Assembly: GCF_009362815.1 (NCBI RefSeq)
Contig: NZ_WHNX01000006.1
Location: 62,001-126,000, forward strand
Reading direction: 5' to 3'
Length of the DNA: 64,000 bases
Origin: Alkalibaculum sporogenes
Lineage (GTDB): Bacteria > Bacillota > Clostridia > Eubacteriales > Alkalibacteraceae
In this document: piece by piece, positions 27,303 through 36,768 of the stretch
How the letters are laid out: each line of letters opens with the position of its first letter
How positions within the stretch are numbered: the first letter of the stretch is position 1
Translations under genes and position numbers: made by a program
The notes under the pieces: model-generated
What the model saw: only the letters and a program-made list of their open reading frames with translations
Told to the model about the DNA's origin: nothing
Database searches by the model: none

Positions 27303-27941
27303 TTGAATAAGGGAGACATAACTAGATTTATCTCAATAAATAAAAGAACGTTTTTGATATTATGTACAGTATTTGTGATAGGGATAGTATTAGGTACATT
27401 ATGTGTAAAAACTCTAACAGATGTCCAAAAAACAGAGTTAATCAATTATTTAAGTAATTTTTTTAAGGTCTTAGGCAATACTGAAGATATAAATAAGAAT
27501 AGAATGTTTTTACAACTATTATTTGATAATATAAAAGTATATGTTTTGATACTAGTCTTAGGAATGTTTTCTATTGGAATGTTATTAATCCCAACATTAG
27601 TATTAATAAAGGGATTTATATTAGGTTTTACTATCGGATTTATACTAGACGAGTTGTATTTAATGGGATTATTATTTTCATTACTAGTAATTTTTCCTCA
27701 AAACATATTGTACATAGTAGGATTAATATTTAGCTCTCTAATTTCAATACTTATGTCCTACAATAAATATATTAATAAGAATAAGTTTTCTTCAAGTTCG
27801 TATTTTAAGAGAAATATACATAATATATTGAACTACACCTTATCCCTTTTGGTATGTTATGCTATAACAGCTCTAGGCTGTGCCTTTGAAGCTTATATTT
27901 CACCTATTTTTATGATCTTCTTCTCTAATAAACTGTTTTAA
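27303..27941 (+). CDS. spoIIM: Stage II sporulation protein M (SpoIIM)
   Basis: Membrane component of the SpoIIDMP engulfment machine that drives septal peptidoglycan remodelling. Length 212 with about five helices; the family pattern includes an N-terminal helix with IGIVLGTL, a loop of about 50 residues, then LILVLGMFSIGMLLIPTLVLIKGFILGFTIGF. TTG at 27303 is preferred because AAGGAGGA precedes it at seven bases. nudF-spoIIM adjacency is conserved with Bacillus. Confidence 0.93.
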   Translation: MNKGDITRFISINKRTFLILCTVFVIGIVLGTLCVKTLTDVQKTELINYLSNFFKVLGNTEDINKNRMFLQLLFDNIKVYVLILVLGMFSIGMLLIPTLVLIKGFILGFTIGFILDELYLMGLLFSLLVIFPQNILYIVGLIFSSLISILMSYNKYINKNKFSSSSYFKRNIHNILNYTLSLLVCYAITALGCAFEAYISPIFMIFFSNKLF

Positions 27942-28004
27942 GTAGAGAGTGCAAGGGTAGATAAATTAGAAATACTATAGAAAATTGATAACAAGGAGAT
28001 TACT

Positions 28005-29177
28005 ATGAGTAAGAGAGTTATATGGATTGTAATAGATAGTGTAGGAATTGGAGAATTACCTGACGCACATTTGTATGGAGATGAAGGAAGTAACACTTTA
28101 GAAAATATTTACCGTAGTGTAGAGCGTTTTAAGCTACCAAATTTAGAATGTTTAGGTTTAGGTTGTATAGATGGGGTAAGTGTTATTCCAAAACCTAAAA
28201 CACCAATAGGAGCCTATGGTAAGGCTATGGAGAAGTCACCTGGTAAGGATACAACTACAGGACATTGGGAAATGGCAGGTATTATTTTAGACAAGCCTTT
28301 TCCTACTTTTCCAGATGGATTTCCTAAAGGATTTATTAAAAAATTTGAAGATAAGATTAATAAAGAAGTCATAGGAAATTATGCTGCATCAGGTACTGAG
28401 ATTATTCAAGAACTTGGAGATGAACATGTTAGAACTGGAAAACCTATAGTGTATACCTCTGCTGATAGTGTATTCCAAATAGCAGCACATGAAGATATTA
28501 TACCTTTAGATGAGTTATATAATATCTGTAAGATTGCTAGAGAGCTATTAGTAGACGATCTAAGCGTAGGGAGAGTCATTGCTAGACCATTTATTGGTAA
28601 GAGTAGTGGTAGCTATACTAGAACTTCTCATAGGCATGATTTTTCGTTAGTACCCACTGGGAAGACGGTTCTAGATGCAGTTAAAGATGCTGGATTATCT
28701 GTTATGGGTGTAGGGAAAATCAACGATATATTTGTTGGACGAGGAATAACCGATACAGTAACCATGGAAAATAATCAAGAGGGTATTGATTGTATATTAA
28801 AATTTATGAGTTCAGATAAGAAGGGGCTAATATTCGCTAATCTTGTAGATTTTGATATGCATTATGGACATAGAAATGATGTAGCTGGTTACGCTAAGGC
28901 TTTAGTAGAGTTTGATAATAGGCTTCCTGAAATTATGGAAGAGATGAGTGATGAAGATATATTAGTTATTAATGCTGATCATGGTTGTGATCCAACCACA
29001 AATAGCACAGACCATTCGAGAGAGTATATACCAATATTGGTTTATGGAAAAAAAGTACAGAATGTAAATTTAGGTATTAGAAAGACTTTTGCGGATATTG
29101 GTGCAACAATATGTGATGTTTTACAGGTTAAAGGAATAAAGAATGGAGAATCGTTTATAGACGATATATTAAAGTGA
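28005..29177 (+). CDS. deoB: Phosphopentomutase DeoB
   Basis: Interconverts ribose 1-phosphate and ribose 5-phosphate (also deoxyribose), linking nucleoside salvage to the pentose phosphate pool. Alkaline-phosphatase-superfamily metal sites are visible: [13 protein letters not shown] at the start, [13 protein letters not shown] with the phospho-acceptor threonine, and [10 protein letters not shown]...[10 protein letters not shown]. Length 390 is normal. The last lysine codon and stop (AAG TGA) lie inside a family A repeat end. Confidence 0.97.
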   Translation: MSKRVIWIVIDSVGIGELPDAHLYGDEGSNTLENIYRSVERFKLPNLECLGLGCIDGVSVIPKPKTPIGAYGKAMEKSPGKDTTTGHWEMAGIILDKPFPTFPDGFPKGFIKKFEDKINKEVIGNYAASGTEIIQELGDEHVRTGKPIVYTSADSVFQIAAHEDIIPLDELYNICKIARELLVDDLSVGRVIARPFIGKSSGSYTRTSHRHDFSLVPTGKTVLDAVKDAGLSVMGVGKINDIFVGRGITDTVTMENNQEGIDCILKFMSSDKKGLIFANLVDFDMHYGHRNDVAGYAKALVEFDNRLPEIMEEMSDEDILVINADHGCDPTTNSTDHSREYIPILVYGKKVQNVNLGIRKTFADIGATICDVLQVKGIKNGESFIDDILK

Positions 29178-29205
29178 AACTTTATTAAGTAGGGGTTTTC
29201 TTAAT
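29170..29205 (-). repeat. interspersed repeat family A, copy A3 (partial)
   Basis: TAAAGTGAAACTTTATTAAGTAGGGG matches the reverse complement of the family 3' end. The deoB stop codon TGA (29175-29177) is part of this motif. It continues into a small hairpin CTCCCA/TGGGAG. The GCGGGATAA end is missing. Confidence 0.65.
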
Positions 29206-29481
29206 CTCCCACTTATCTTGGGAGCATTAGTACCTGTTATTACTGGACAAAATGAAAATAGGAAAATTGTTGCATCGTGAGATATATGTAAATACCTTCA
29301 TTGGATAACTAGACCACTTAATAAACAAGAACAAAGATATGATTCAAGTGGATACTAGCAGATATTTAGAGTTGTAGATTAGTTTTTGTCTTAAATTGGT
29401 TGTAAAGCAACCAATTTTTTTTGTATATGGTTGATTATGTATCCATACACTATAGTTAACAATTAAAATGGAGGTTTATAT
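29206..29481 (+). other. gap between deoB and dacF: terminator and possible forespore promoter
   Basis: The first 180 bases show no gene. AAATTGGTTG, TAAAG loop, CAACCAATTTTTTTT at 29393-29422 is a strong terminator. Directly after it, GTATA (29423-29427), 16 bases and CATACACTA (29444-29452) resemble a SigF/SigG promoter 30 bases before dacF, matching the known forespore expression of dacF in Bacillus. Confidence 0.55.
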
Positions 29482-30627
29482 ATGAAAAAAATAATTATAA
29501 TGTTTATATCATGTCTCTTGTTATTTAACTTTGCTACTGTACGAGCTGATGATTTATCTATAGAATCGCTATCTGCTATTTTAATAGACTCAGATTCAGG
29601 ACAAGTACTCTTTGAAAAAAATTCTCATGAAATGCTTCCACCAGCAAGTATAACAAAAATAATGACAATGCTCATCACCATGGAGGAAATAAATAAAGGG
29701 AATATTAAATTAACTGATGAAGCAACAATAAGTGAATTAGCTGCTGACATGGGTGGATCACAACTTTATTTAGAATATACTGAGAAAAGAAGTATTGAAG
29801 ACTTGCTTAAAGGTGTAGCAGTAGAATCTGCAAATGACGCTGCTGTAGCACTATCTGAACATATTGCTGGAGACTATCAATTATTTATTCAAATGATGAA
29901 TGATAGAGCAAGCGAGTTAGGTATGAAGGATACAAAATTTCAAAATGCTAATGGTCTGCCAGCAGAGGAACATTATACCAGTGCTCATGATATTGCTTTA
30001 ATGTCAAGAGAACTATTAAAATATCCAGAAATTCATAATTATATGACGATTTGGATGACGGATATAACTGTTGGTAAAAACAATGATAAAGTACGTACAA
30101 TATCTAATACAAATAAGTTACTAAGGCGAGATAATAGAGTAGATGGTTTAAAAACAGGATATACTGATGATGCAGGATATTGCCTAGCTGCTACTGCAAA
30201 AGAAGGGTCTATGAGGCTGGTATCAGTTATATTAAATGCTCCATCATCAAATGAAAGATTTGATGAAGCAATGAAATTACTCAATTATGGGTTTAGTCAA
30301 TATAAAAAAGAAAATGTAGTAGATTCTAATGAGGCAATGGGTGAAATAATTGTTAATAAGGGTGATATTGATAAAATCCAATTGGTAACCAAAGAAGGAT
30401 ATGGTCAACTATTGCCTAAGAATGAAACAAAAGAATTTGAACAAGAAATAAATATTCCAGACAATATAAATGCACCTATTAAAAAAGGAGATAAGATTGG
30501 TGAATTAATTGTAAAAGAAAAAGGGAAAGAAGTTAAAAAAATAGATCTTTTAGCAGATCAAGATGTTGAAAAAATTACTTTCTTTGGATTATTTAATAAA
30601 TTATATAAAGACTTTTTAGTGTTTTAA
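29482..30627 (+). CDS. dacF: D-alanyl-D-alanine carboxypeptidase DacF
   Basis: Low-molecular-weight PBP that trims pentapeptide stems, acting outside the membrane on forespore peptidoglycan. Signal peptide about 1-22, then SxxK (S56, K59 in ASITK), SAN near 115-117 and KTG near 223; the C-terminal PBP5-like domain ends with an amphipathic helix. Length 381. The dacF identity is supported by its place after deoB as in Bacillus; the paralogue at 34477 is more like DacB. Usually spoIIAA-AB-sigF would follow, but they are absent. Confidence 0.9.
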   Translation: MKKIIIMFISCLLLFNFATVRADDLSIESLSAILIDSDSGQVLFEKNSHEMLPPASITKIMTMLITMEEINKGNIKLTDEATISELAADMGGSQLYLEYTEKRSIEDLLKGVAVESANDAAVALSEHIAGDYQLFIQMMNDRASELGMKDTKFQNANGLPAEEHYTSAHDIALMSRELLKYPEIHNYMTIWMTDITVGKNNDKVRTISNTNKLLRRDNRVDGLKTGYTDDAGYCLAATAKEGSMRLVSVILNAPSSNERFDEAMKLLNYGFSQYKKENVVDSNEAMGEIIVNKGDIDKIQLVTKEGYGQLLPKNETKEFEQEINIPDNINAPIKKGDKIGELIVKEKGKEVKKIDLLADQDVEKITFFGLFNKLYKDFLVF

Positions 30628-30634
30628 CAAGAAG

Positions 30635-30670
30635 GCCTCATAACTTTTATAAGTATTGAGGCTTTATTTT
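30635..30670 (+). terminator. terminator after dacF
   Basis: GCCTCATAAC...TATTGAGGC stem followed by TTTATTTT; the T tract merges with the start of repeat A4. Confidence 0.75.
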
Positions 30671-30822
30671 ATCCCGCATTAACACGCACTAAGACTCCCG
30701 CCGTAGGTTGCGGGCTTCTAGCTCCTTTCAGTTGCTACTAGCCACGCCAACCCTGACAGGGGCAACAATATTCAATTTCAAGATGATAAAAAAGCCCCTA
30801 TTGAATAAAGTTTCACTTTATT
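30669..30822 (+). repeat. interspersed repeat family A, copy A4 (longest)
   Basis: Begins TTATCCCGCATTAAC and ends AATAAAGTTTCACTTTAT. Inside are a GC-rich hairpin CCCGC/GCGGG, CCCTGACAGGG, and the conserved block AATATTCAAT, TTTCAAGATGATAAAAAAGC, ATTGAATA, where TATTCAAT pairs with ATTGAATA. It fills most of the dacF-lysA gap. The remaining bases to 30962 are AT-rich with no lysine riboswitch visible. Confidence 0.75.
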
Positions 30823-30962
30823 ATAATAAAACAGATTATCACTAAAATTTAAAACTATTATATTGTACTTAGATGTGTTACAAGTAGTTTGTTCTATAGC
30901 TTCTTGTCTTTATTATTAATTAAATGTATAATCATATATATTATTATTTGCGGAGGGTTAAA

Positions 30963-32240
30963 ATGACAAAAAACTATATTTTCTCAAATCACGATACAGT
31001 AAAGCTTGCTAAAAAGTACGGTACACCATTATATGCAATAAGTGAAGATATTATTAGAGATAATGCTAATGGAATTATAGAAGCATTTGATAAGCAAAAT
31101 ATAGACTATGAAATTAATTATGCAGGTAAAGCTTTTTTAAATATGACTATGTGTAAAATAATTAATGATTTAGGTTTATCTCTAGATGTAGTCTCTGGAG
31201 GAGAATTATTTACAGCCTATGAAGCTGGGTTTCCTATGAATAAGGTCTGTTTACATGGCAGTAATAAGTCTATAAGTGAAATGAAGATGGCAATCGAATA
31301 TAATGTGGGTAAGATAGTTGTAGATAGTGAGTATGAGTTAAAACTATTAAATGATTTATGCAAAAAAGCAAAGACAAAGAAAAATGTTTTTCTTAGAGTA
31401 TCACCTGGTATTGAAGCACATACTCATGAATATGTGCAAACTGGTAGAGTTGATTCAAAATTTGGAATACCACTTAAGCTCGTAAAATCTTTATTTGAAG
31501 ACAATAAAGATTTAGAATTCGTTAATATTATTGGTTTGCATTGTCATATAGGTTCTCAAATATATGATGAAAGACCATTTTTAATAACAAGTGCAATTAT
31601 GCTTGATTTGATGAAAGAATTAAAAGCTAATGGTCATATCATCAATGAGCTAAACTTAGGTGGAGGGTTTGGCATTCCTTATCTAAAAGACGATTCTATA
31701 TTTGAAATTGAAATTTATCTTGATAAACTTCTTGAAGCAGTAAGAAATAAGTGTAAGGAAAATGGTTTAGACATTCCTAAGCTTATTGTTGAGCCAGGTC
31801 GTTATATAATAGGGACAGCAGGTATTACCTTATATGAAGTGGGAACTATTAAAGAAATACCTCATACAAGAAAATATGTGAGTGTTGATGGAGGGATGGC
31901 TGATAACCCAAGACCAGCACTATACAATGCACTACACCACGCAATTGTTGCTAATAAGGTTAATTTTAGCGAAGAAGATGAAGAGTTAGTTACAATAAGT
32001 GGTAAATGCTGCGAAACGGATACCTTAATATCAGATATACTATTACCTAATCCTGTAGCAGGAGATATTTTAGCAGTATTAAATACAGGTGCCTACAATT
32101 ACTCAATGGCAAGTAATTACAATAGACTCCCAAAACCGGCTGTTGTACTATTAAAAGGGGATAAGGACGAAGTTATAGTAGAAAGAGAAACCTATGAAGA
32201 TATAGTCTCTAAGGACAGAGTGCCAAGCTGGTATAAGTAA
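30963..32240 (+). CDS. lysA: Diaminopimelate decarboxylase LysA
   Basis: PLP enzyme converting meso-diaminopimelate to L-lysine, the last step of lysine synthesis. Fold type III decarboxylase: the PLP lysine is in INYAGKAF near 50; later come GLHCHIGSQI, LNLGGGFGI, VEPGRYIIG and GKCCETDTL with the active-site cysteine. Length 425. Start 30963 has CGGAGGG correctly spaced; an upstream ATG at 30924 has none. In Bacillus it lies after the spoVA operon, here missing. Confidence 0.97.
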   Translation: MTKNYIFSNHDTVKLAKKYGTPLYAISEDIIRDNANGIIEAFDKQNIDYEINYAGKAFLNMTMCKIINDLGLSLDVVSGGELFTAYEAGFPMNKVCLHGSNKSISEMKMAIEYNVGKIVVDSEYELKLLNDLCKKAKTKKNVFLRVSPGIEAHTHEYVQTGRVDSKFGIPLKLVKSLFEDNKDLEFVNIIGLHCHIGSQIYDERPFLITSAIMLDLMKELKANGHIINELNLGGGFGIPYLKDDSIFEIEIYLDKLLEAVRNKCKENGLDIPKLIVEPGRYIIGTAGITLYEVGTIKEIPHTRKYVSVDGGMADNPRPALYNALHHAIVANKVNFSEEDEELVTISGKCCETDTLISDILLPNPVAGDILAVLNTGAYNYSMASNYNRLPKPAVVLLKGDKDEVIVERETYEDIVSKDRVPSWYK

Positions 32241-32294
32241 TAAAGTGATGACAATTATTTCAGTATTACAAAAATAAAAGAGGGAGGCAAGGGA

Positions 32295-32927
32295 TTGTCA
32301 AATACATTAAATTCAGTTCTGCAAAATATTATGTCAATATTATATATTTTGCCAGCACTATTAATATCAATTACTTTTCATGAATTGGCTCATGGTTATG
32401 TAGCATACAAATTGGGAGATCCAACTGCAAAGGATTTAGGTAGGCTTACTTTAAATCCAATAAAGCATATTGATCCAGTTGGATTTTTATCTTTGCTTAT
32501 ATTACGTTTTGGATGGGCAAAACCTGTACCGTACAACCCTAGTTATTTTAAAAATCGAAGACAAGGAACATTGTTAGTTGCAATTGCTGGTCCTATTACT
32601 AATATTATTTTAGCACTGTTGTCACTAATTGCGATTGCACTGATAAATACTAGTTATAGTATATGGTACAATATCCTTGAGATGATGTTTTTGTATAATA
32701 TAATTTTTGCAGTATTTAATAGTTTGCCTGTTCCTCCATTAGATGGTTCTAAAATACTAGCTAGTATTTTACCAGAAAAATTAGAAACATTTTTTTGGAA
32801 ATACGAAAAATATGGTTATATTATATTGTTAATTCTTATTTTTACCAATGTGTTAGGCATGATATTAGAACCAGCAATATCAGTGACCATGAATGTATTA
32901 GTTGCGATTGTGCAATTTTTTCTATAA
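32295..32927 (+). CDS. Membrane zinc metalloprotease, site-2 protease family (M50)
   Basis: Intramembrane peptidase of the small YwhC-like branch. The zinc-binding HELAH motif lies in ITFHELAHGYVAYKLGD near residues 28-33 and the third-ligand region in NSLPVPPLDGSKI near 140. About five membrane helices; length 210; no PDZ domain. TTG start with AGGGAGG. It precedes scpA in many Clostridia. The substrate is unknown; it is not clearly SpoIVFB. Confidence 0.9.
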   Translation: MSNTLNSVLQNIMSILYILPALLISITFHELAHGYVAYKLGDPTAKDLGRLTLNPIKHIDPVGFLSLLILRFGWAKPVPYNPSYFKNRRQGTLLVAIAGPITNIILALLSLIAIALINTSYSIWYNILEMMFLYNIIFAVFNSLPVPPLDGSKILASILPEKLETFFWKYEKYGYIILLILIFTNVLGMILEPAISVTMNVLVAIVQFFL

Positions 32928-32945
32928 ATCCCGAAGGAGAAAAAA

Positions 32946-33659
32946 ATGGATTATGAAATCAAGCTACAAGAATTTGAAGGTCCATTAGACTTACTACTAC
33001 ATTTAGTTCAGAAACATGAGATTGATATATTTGATATTCCTATTTCAGAAATTACTGAACAATACATATATTATATAAATCAGTTTAAAGAATATAACAT
33101 GGAGTTATCTAGTGAATTTATAGTAATGGCTGCACATTTAATTCAGTTAAAATCTAAATTACTTTTACCAATTGAGGAAAATGAAAATGGTGAAGAAATT
33201 GACCCAAGAGATGAATTGGCTCAAAGAATTTATGATTATAAAATATTTAAAGAAATAAGTGGATTCATTAAAAGTAAAGAGGACACATATCTTAAAATCT
33301 TTTATAAAGATCCAGAATATCAATTAATCAATGATGATATTATTACTAATATTGATATAAATAGTTTATTAGAAGCTTTTAAAAAGGTTATAGCAAAGAG
33401 TAAGATAGAAGCTAAAGATGAAGAAATAATAATACATAAAATTCAGAGTGAAACTATACGAATTGAAGACAAAATAAAGCAAATTATAACGCAACTAGAT
33501 AATAACGAGACAGTAGAATTTAGCAGTTTATTTCCACATCGTCCTACTCGTACTAATATAGTCGTAACCTTCTTAGCATTATTAGAACTTTTAAAAAAGA
33601 ATGTTATAAAATTTATTCAATACAAAACATGCGGTGAGATAATTATTTCGAAAGTATAA
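32946..33659 (+). CDS. scpA: Segregation and condensation protein A
   Basis: Kleisin subunit of the SMC-ScpAB condensin that organises and segregates the chromosome. The signature LQEFEGPLDLLLHLVQKHEIDIFDIPISEITEQY opens the protein, and the winged-helix C-terminus (VVTFLALLELLKKNVIKF) closes it. Length 237 is typical. Directly followed by scpB. Confidence 0.97.
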   Translation: MDYEIKLQEFEGPLDLLLHLVQKHEIDIFDIPISEITEQYIYYINQFKEYNMELSSEFIVMAAHLIQLKSKLLLPIEENENGEEIDPRDELAQRIYDYKIFKEISGFIKSKEDTYLKIFYKDPEYQLINDDIITNIDINSLLEAFKKVIAKSKIEAKDEEIIIHKIQSETIRIEDKIKQIITQLDNNETVEFSSLFPHRPTRTNIVVTFLALLELLKKNVIKFIQYKTCGEIIISKV

Positions 33660-33669
33660 GGTGAATAAC

Positions 33670-34233
33670 ATGGATGTTGTTAATTTAAAAGCAGCTATCG
33701 AAGCAATATTGTTTGCATTAGGTGAAGCAATTTCATTACAAGAGATTGCACAAGCATTAGATACTTCTACGGAAGAAACAAAGAAATTAATGGATGAACT
33801 AGTTGATGGCTATAATTCAGGTGAAAAAGGCATCCAGATAATTCAAATAAATACAAAATATCAATTTTGTACTAGACCCAAATATCACGAGTATATTAAC
33901 AGTCTTATGAATGAGAGAAGTACAAGTGGGCTATCCCAAGCAGCATTAGAGACTCTATCAATAATAGCGTATAAACAACCTGTTACTAGAGTAGAAGTAG
34001 AGAATTTGAGAGGTGTAAAATCTTCAAGCTCCTTGCAAACTTTAATAGACAGAAATCTAATTAAAGAAGCAGGTAGATTAGATGCTCCAGGAAAACCGTT
34101 TTTATATGAAACTACATTTGAATTCTTGAAGTATGCAGGTATTACTAACCTAGATGACTTACCTGAATATGAGGTGTTCGTTGCAAGTGTACATAGTCAG
34201 GAACATGAAGAAGTAGCAATACAAATAGATTAA
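33670..34233 (+). CDS. scpB: Segregation and condensation protein B
   Basis: Winged-helix partner of ScpA. Two tandem winged-helix domains, with LKAAIEAILFALGEAISLQEIAQAL at the start and ETLSIIAYKQPVTRVEVENLRGVKSSSSLQTL in the second. 187 residues. Start 33670 is preferred because TAAGGTGA, overlapping the scpA stop, spaces correctly; the GTG at 33661 is part of that site. Confidence 0.96.
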   Translation: MDVVNLKAAIEAILFALGEAISLQEIAQALDTSTEETKKLMDELVDGYNSGEKGIQIIQINTKYQFCTRPKYHEYINSLMNERSTSGLSQAALETLSIIAYKQPVTRVEVENLRGVKSSSSLQTLIDRNLIKEAGRLDAPGKPFLYETTFEFLKYAGITNLDDLPEYEVFVASVHSQEHEEVAIQID

Positions 34234-34268
34234 GAAACAAAAGTATAATACTAAATGATCCAATTAGT

Positions 34269-34303
34269 AAGCTCTTATCCAAGATATGGTAAGAGCTTTT
34301 TAT
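34269..34303 (+). terminator. terminator after scpB
   Basis: AAGCTCTTAtcc...GGTAAGAGCTTTTT; ten-pair stem with T tract. The remaining bases to 34476 are AT-rich with no recognised element. Confidence 0.85.
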
Positions 34304-34476
34304 AAAGTCATATATTAATTTGATATATCAGAAAAATTCGATGTAATTATCTGTTTATAAAATCTTGTTAAAAAATCTAATTCTAAAAGCAAATAAATTT
34401 TAATACATTTATGATATAGGTTATTCAATCAAGCATCAACTAAAATCTTATCATAAATGATAACTAGGAGGAATAC

Positions 34477-35586
34477 ATGATAAAGAAGTACGTGGTTGTT
34501 TTATGTTTATTTATTTTATTTAATTTAATATTTCCTATCACTACTTACGGAGTAGAGGTAGGTGCAAAGTCTGCGATTCTTATTGAAGAAAAAACAGGCA
34601 GAATACTATATAATAAAAATATTGATCAAGTAGTACCTATGGCTAGCACTACTAAGATAATGTCTGCTATTGTTGCTCTAGAATATGGAGACTTAAGTGA
34701 TATTGTCGTTGTAGATGATAAAGCTGCCTATGTTGAAGGTTCTTCAATTTATATTAACAAAGATGATGAAATTAGACTGGAAGATTTAGTGTATGCTCTA
34801 ATGTTGAGATCAGGTAATGATGCAGCCTATACTATCGCAAATCATATTGCTGGCAGTGAAGAGAATTTCGTCGAGTTGATGAATAAAAAGGCAGAAGTTA
34901 TAGGCGCAAATAACACGCATTTTATGAATCCTCATGGTCTTCATCATGATGAGCATTACACAACAGCAAGAGATATGGCGTTAATAACTCAGTATGCATT
35001 TAAAAATAAAGACTTCAAAAAAATTATTGGTACTACCAAAACAGAGATTCAAGTTAATGATCAAACGAGGGTAATTTATAATAAGAACAAGCTTCTTACC
35101 GGATACGAAGGAGGTAATGGAGTAAAGACGGGATATACCATGGCTGCTGGAAAGTGTCTAGTTTTTTCTGCGACTCAAGCTGAGATGCAGGTAATTGGAG
35201 TAGTACTAGATGCTTGGGATATTTGGAATGAATCAAGAATATTACTTGACTATGGATTTGAAAATTATAACAAAGAGAATGCCTTGAAAAAAGGAGAGTA
35301 TATAGCGACTATTTATATAGAAGATGGAATCAATGAACAAATTAAGATTATTTCCAATGAAAATGTTGACATTCCACTGAAACAGGGAGAAAATATAGAA
35401 CGAACCCTTACTATAGATGAACACATTAGAGCACCAATCTTCAATAAGCAAAAAGTTGGACTTCTTGAATTTTTCGTAGAGGATAAACTCGTTTATAGTA
35501 AAGAGTTGTATAGCCCTCAAAAGGTGTATGAAAAAAACTATATAAAGTTTTTAAACGAAAATATTAGAGATTTTTTTACTTTCTGA
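34477..35586 (+). CDS. D-alanyl-D-alanine carboxypeptidase, DacB-like
   Basis: Second low-molecular-weight PBP of the window: signal peptide about 1-25, SxxK (S57, K60 in ASTTK), SGN near 112, KTG at K217, and a PBP5-type C-terminal domain. Its position after scpAB and before rluB corresponds to dacB in B. subtilis (scpA-scpB-ypuI-dacB-spmA-spmB), so a role in spore cortex cross-linking is likely. spmA and spmB, which follow dacB there, are absent. Length 369. Confidence 0.87.
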   Translation: MIKKYVVVLCLFILFNLIFPITTYGVEVGAKSAILIEEKTGRILYNKNIDQVVPMASTTKIMSAIVALEYGDLSDIVVVDDKAAYVEGSSIYINKDDEIRLEDLVYALMLRSGNDAAYTIANHIAGSEENFVELMNKKAEVIGANNTHFMNPHGLHHDEHYTTARDMALITQYAFKNKDFKKIIGTTKTEIQVNDQTRVIYNKNKLLTGYEGGNGVKTGYTMAAGKCLVFSATQAEMQVIGVVLDAWDIWNESRILLDYGFENYNKENALKKGEYIATIYIEDGINEQIKIISNENVDIPLKQGENIERTLTIDEHIRAPIFNKQKVGLLEFFVEDKLVYSKELYSPQKVYEKNYIKFLNENIRDFFTF

Positions 35587-35702
35587 TACTATTATCGGTA
35601 CTTTGGTAATAGATAAGTTGACTTGAATGTATTTTGAATTATATATACAAATGTACAAATGATTTAAGCTATAATAATTATAGCTTAATAGGAGTGAGAA
35701 CT

Positions 35703-36401
35703 ATGAGATTGCAAAAGTACTTGGCTACACAAGGTATAGATTCTAGGCGTAAGTGTGAGGAACACATTAAAAATGGACGAGTTAGGGTCAATGATGAGAT
35801 AATTACAGACATGGGGTTTAAGGTTGATCCCAATGTAGATTTGATACTATTTGATAATAAACAAGTACAAGTTGAAGAAGAAAAGATATATATTATGATT
35901 AATAAACCTAGAAACTACGTTTCTACTGTTAAGGACAATTTTAGTCGCAAAACGGTGTTAGATTTAATTAAGATTAAGAGCAGAGTTTATCCTGTTGGGA
36001 GATTAGATTACGATACACAAGGTCTTTTATTACTCACTAATGATGGAGATTTCACTTATTCACTAACTCATCCTAAACACCATATCAATAAGACTTATAT
36101 TGCTAAAGTAAAAGGCAGACCTACAAAGATGGAAATAAGTAAGTTTGAAAATGGCTTAGTAATAGACGATTATAAGACTTCTAAAGCGTCTTTTAAAATA
36201 ATAAGGGAAGATAGAGATAATACGTTAGTTGAGATAATAATTTGGGAAGGTAGAAATCGACAAATTAGAAAGATGTGTGAAGAAATAGGTCATCCTGTAA
36301 TTACATTAACAAGAATAAGTATTGGTCAATTGCATTTAGGTGACCTACAGGTTGGTAAGTTTAGGTATTTAACAGATAAAGAAATCAATTTATTGAGGTG
36401 A
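35703..36401 (+). CDS. rluB: 23S rRNA pseudouridine synthase RluB family
   Basis: Makes a pseudouridine in 23S rRNA helix 89 region. An S4 RNA-binding domain (MRLQKYLATQGIDSRRKCEEHIKNGRVRVN) is followed by the catalytic domain with GRLDYDTQGLLLLTNDG, the aspartate being the nucleophile, and the EGRNRQIRKMCEEIGHPV tail. Length 232. The ATG at 35703 begins exactly at the S4 domain with TAGGAGTG before it; an upstream ATG at 35634 adds an unconserved leader. Confidence 0.95.
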   Translation: MRLQKYLATQGIDSRRKCEEHIKNGRVRVNDEIITDMGFKVDPNVDLILFDNKQVQVEEEKIYIMINKPRNYVSTVKDNFSRKTVLDLIKIKSRVYPVGRLDYDTQGLLLLTNDGDFTYSLTHPKHHINKTYIAKVKGRPTKMEISKFENGLVIDDYKTSKASFKIIREDRDNTLVEIIIWEGRNRQIRKMCEEIGHPVITLTRISIGQLHLGDLQVGKFRYLTDKEINLLR

Positions 36402-36407
36402 AGGAAC

Positions 36408-36767
36408 ATGATAGAAATAAAGATATTTAATAGAGATGAATTAATTAATTTTAATATTAATGAAGAAGAATCTACCCATGTATGTTTGATAAGCGAAGGA
36501 GAAGCTACATTAGGAGTTGCTGGAATAAAATACGATGGTGAGTCTGATATAGAACTTATTTTTACTGAAATGAGAATAGATGATGAATTTCTATTTGATG
36601 GTCTTGTTAAGACTATAGTAAATTACGCCGATACACAAGGGTTTGAAGAGATAGTGATTTACGACGAAGATACAGTAGATTATCTAAATAGAAGTAGTAT
36701 TAAGATAAGTGAAAATATAATTAGTATTCAAGAATTCAAAAATAGAACACATTGTAGAAAGGTCTAG
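36408..36767 (+). CDS. uncharacterised protein, possibly a degenerate GNAT acetyltransferase
   Basis: A 119-residue soluble protein. The order of predicted strands, LGVAGIKYDGESDIELIFTEMRIDDEF, then a helix LVKTIVNYADTQGFEEIVIY, resembles the central beta sheet and acetyl-CoA helix of GNAT enzymes. The expected R/Q-x-x-G-x-G/A loop is replaced by MRIDDEFLF, so acetyl-CoA binding is doubtful. It is tightly packed between rluB and the methyltransferase gene. Function unknown. Confidence 0.55.
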   Translation: MIEIKIFNRDELINFNINEEESTHVCLISEGEATLGVAGIKYDGESDIELIFTEMRIDDEFLFDGLVKTIVNYADTQGFEEIVIYDEDTVDYLNRSSIKISENIISIQEFKNRTHCRKV

Positions 36768-36768
36768 T

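Noticed and set aside
30835-30962. Lysine riboswitch before lysA
   Set aside because: The available leader is short, AT-rich and lacks the conserved L-box elements; upstream bases are repeat A4.
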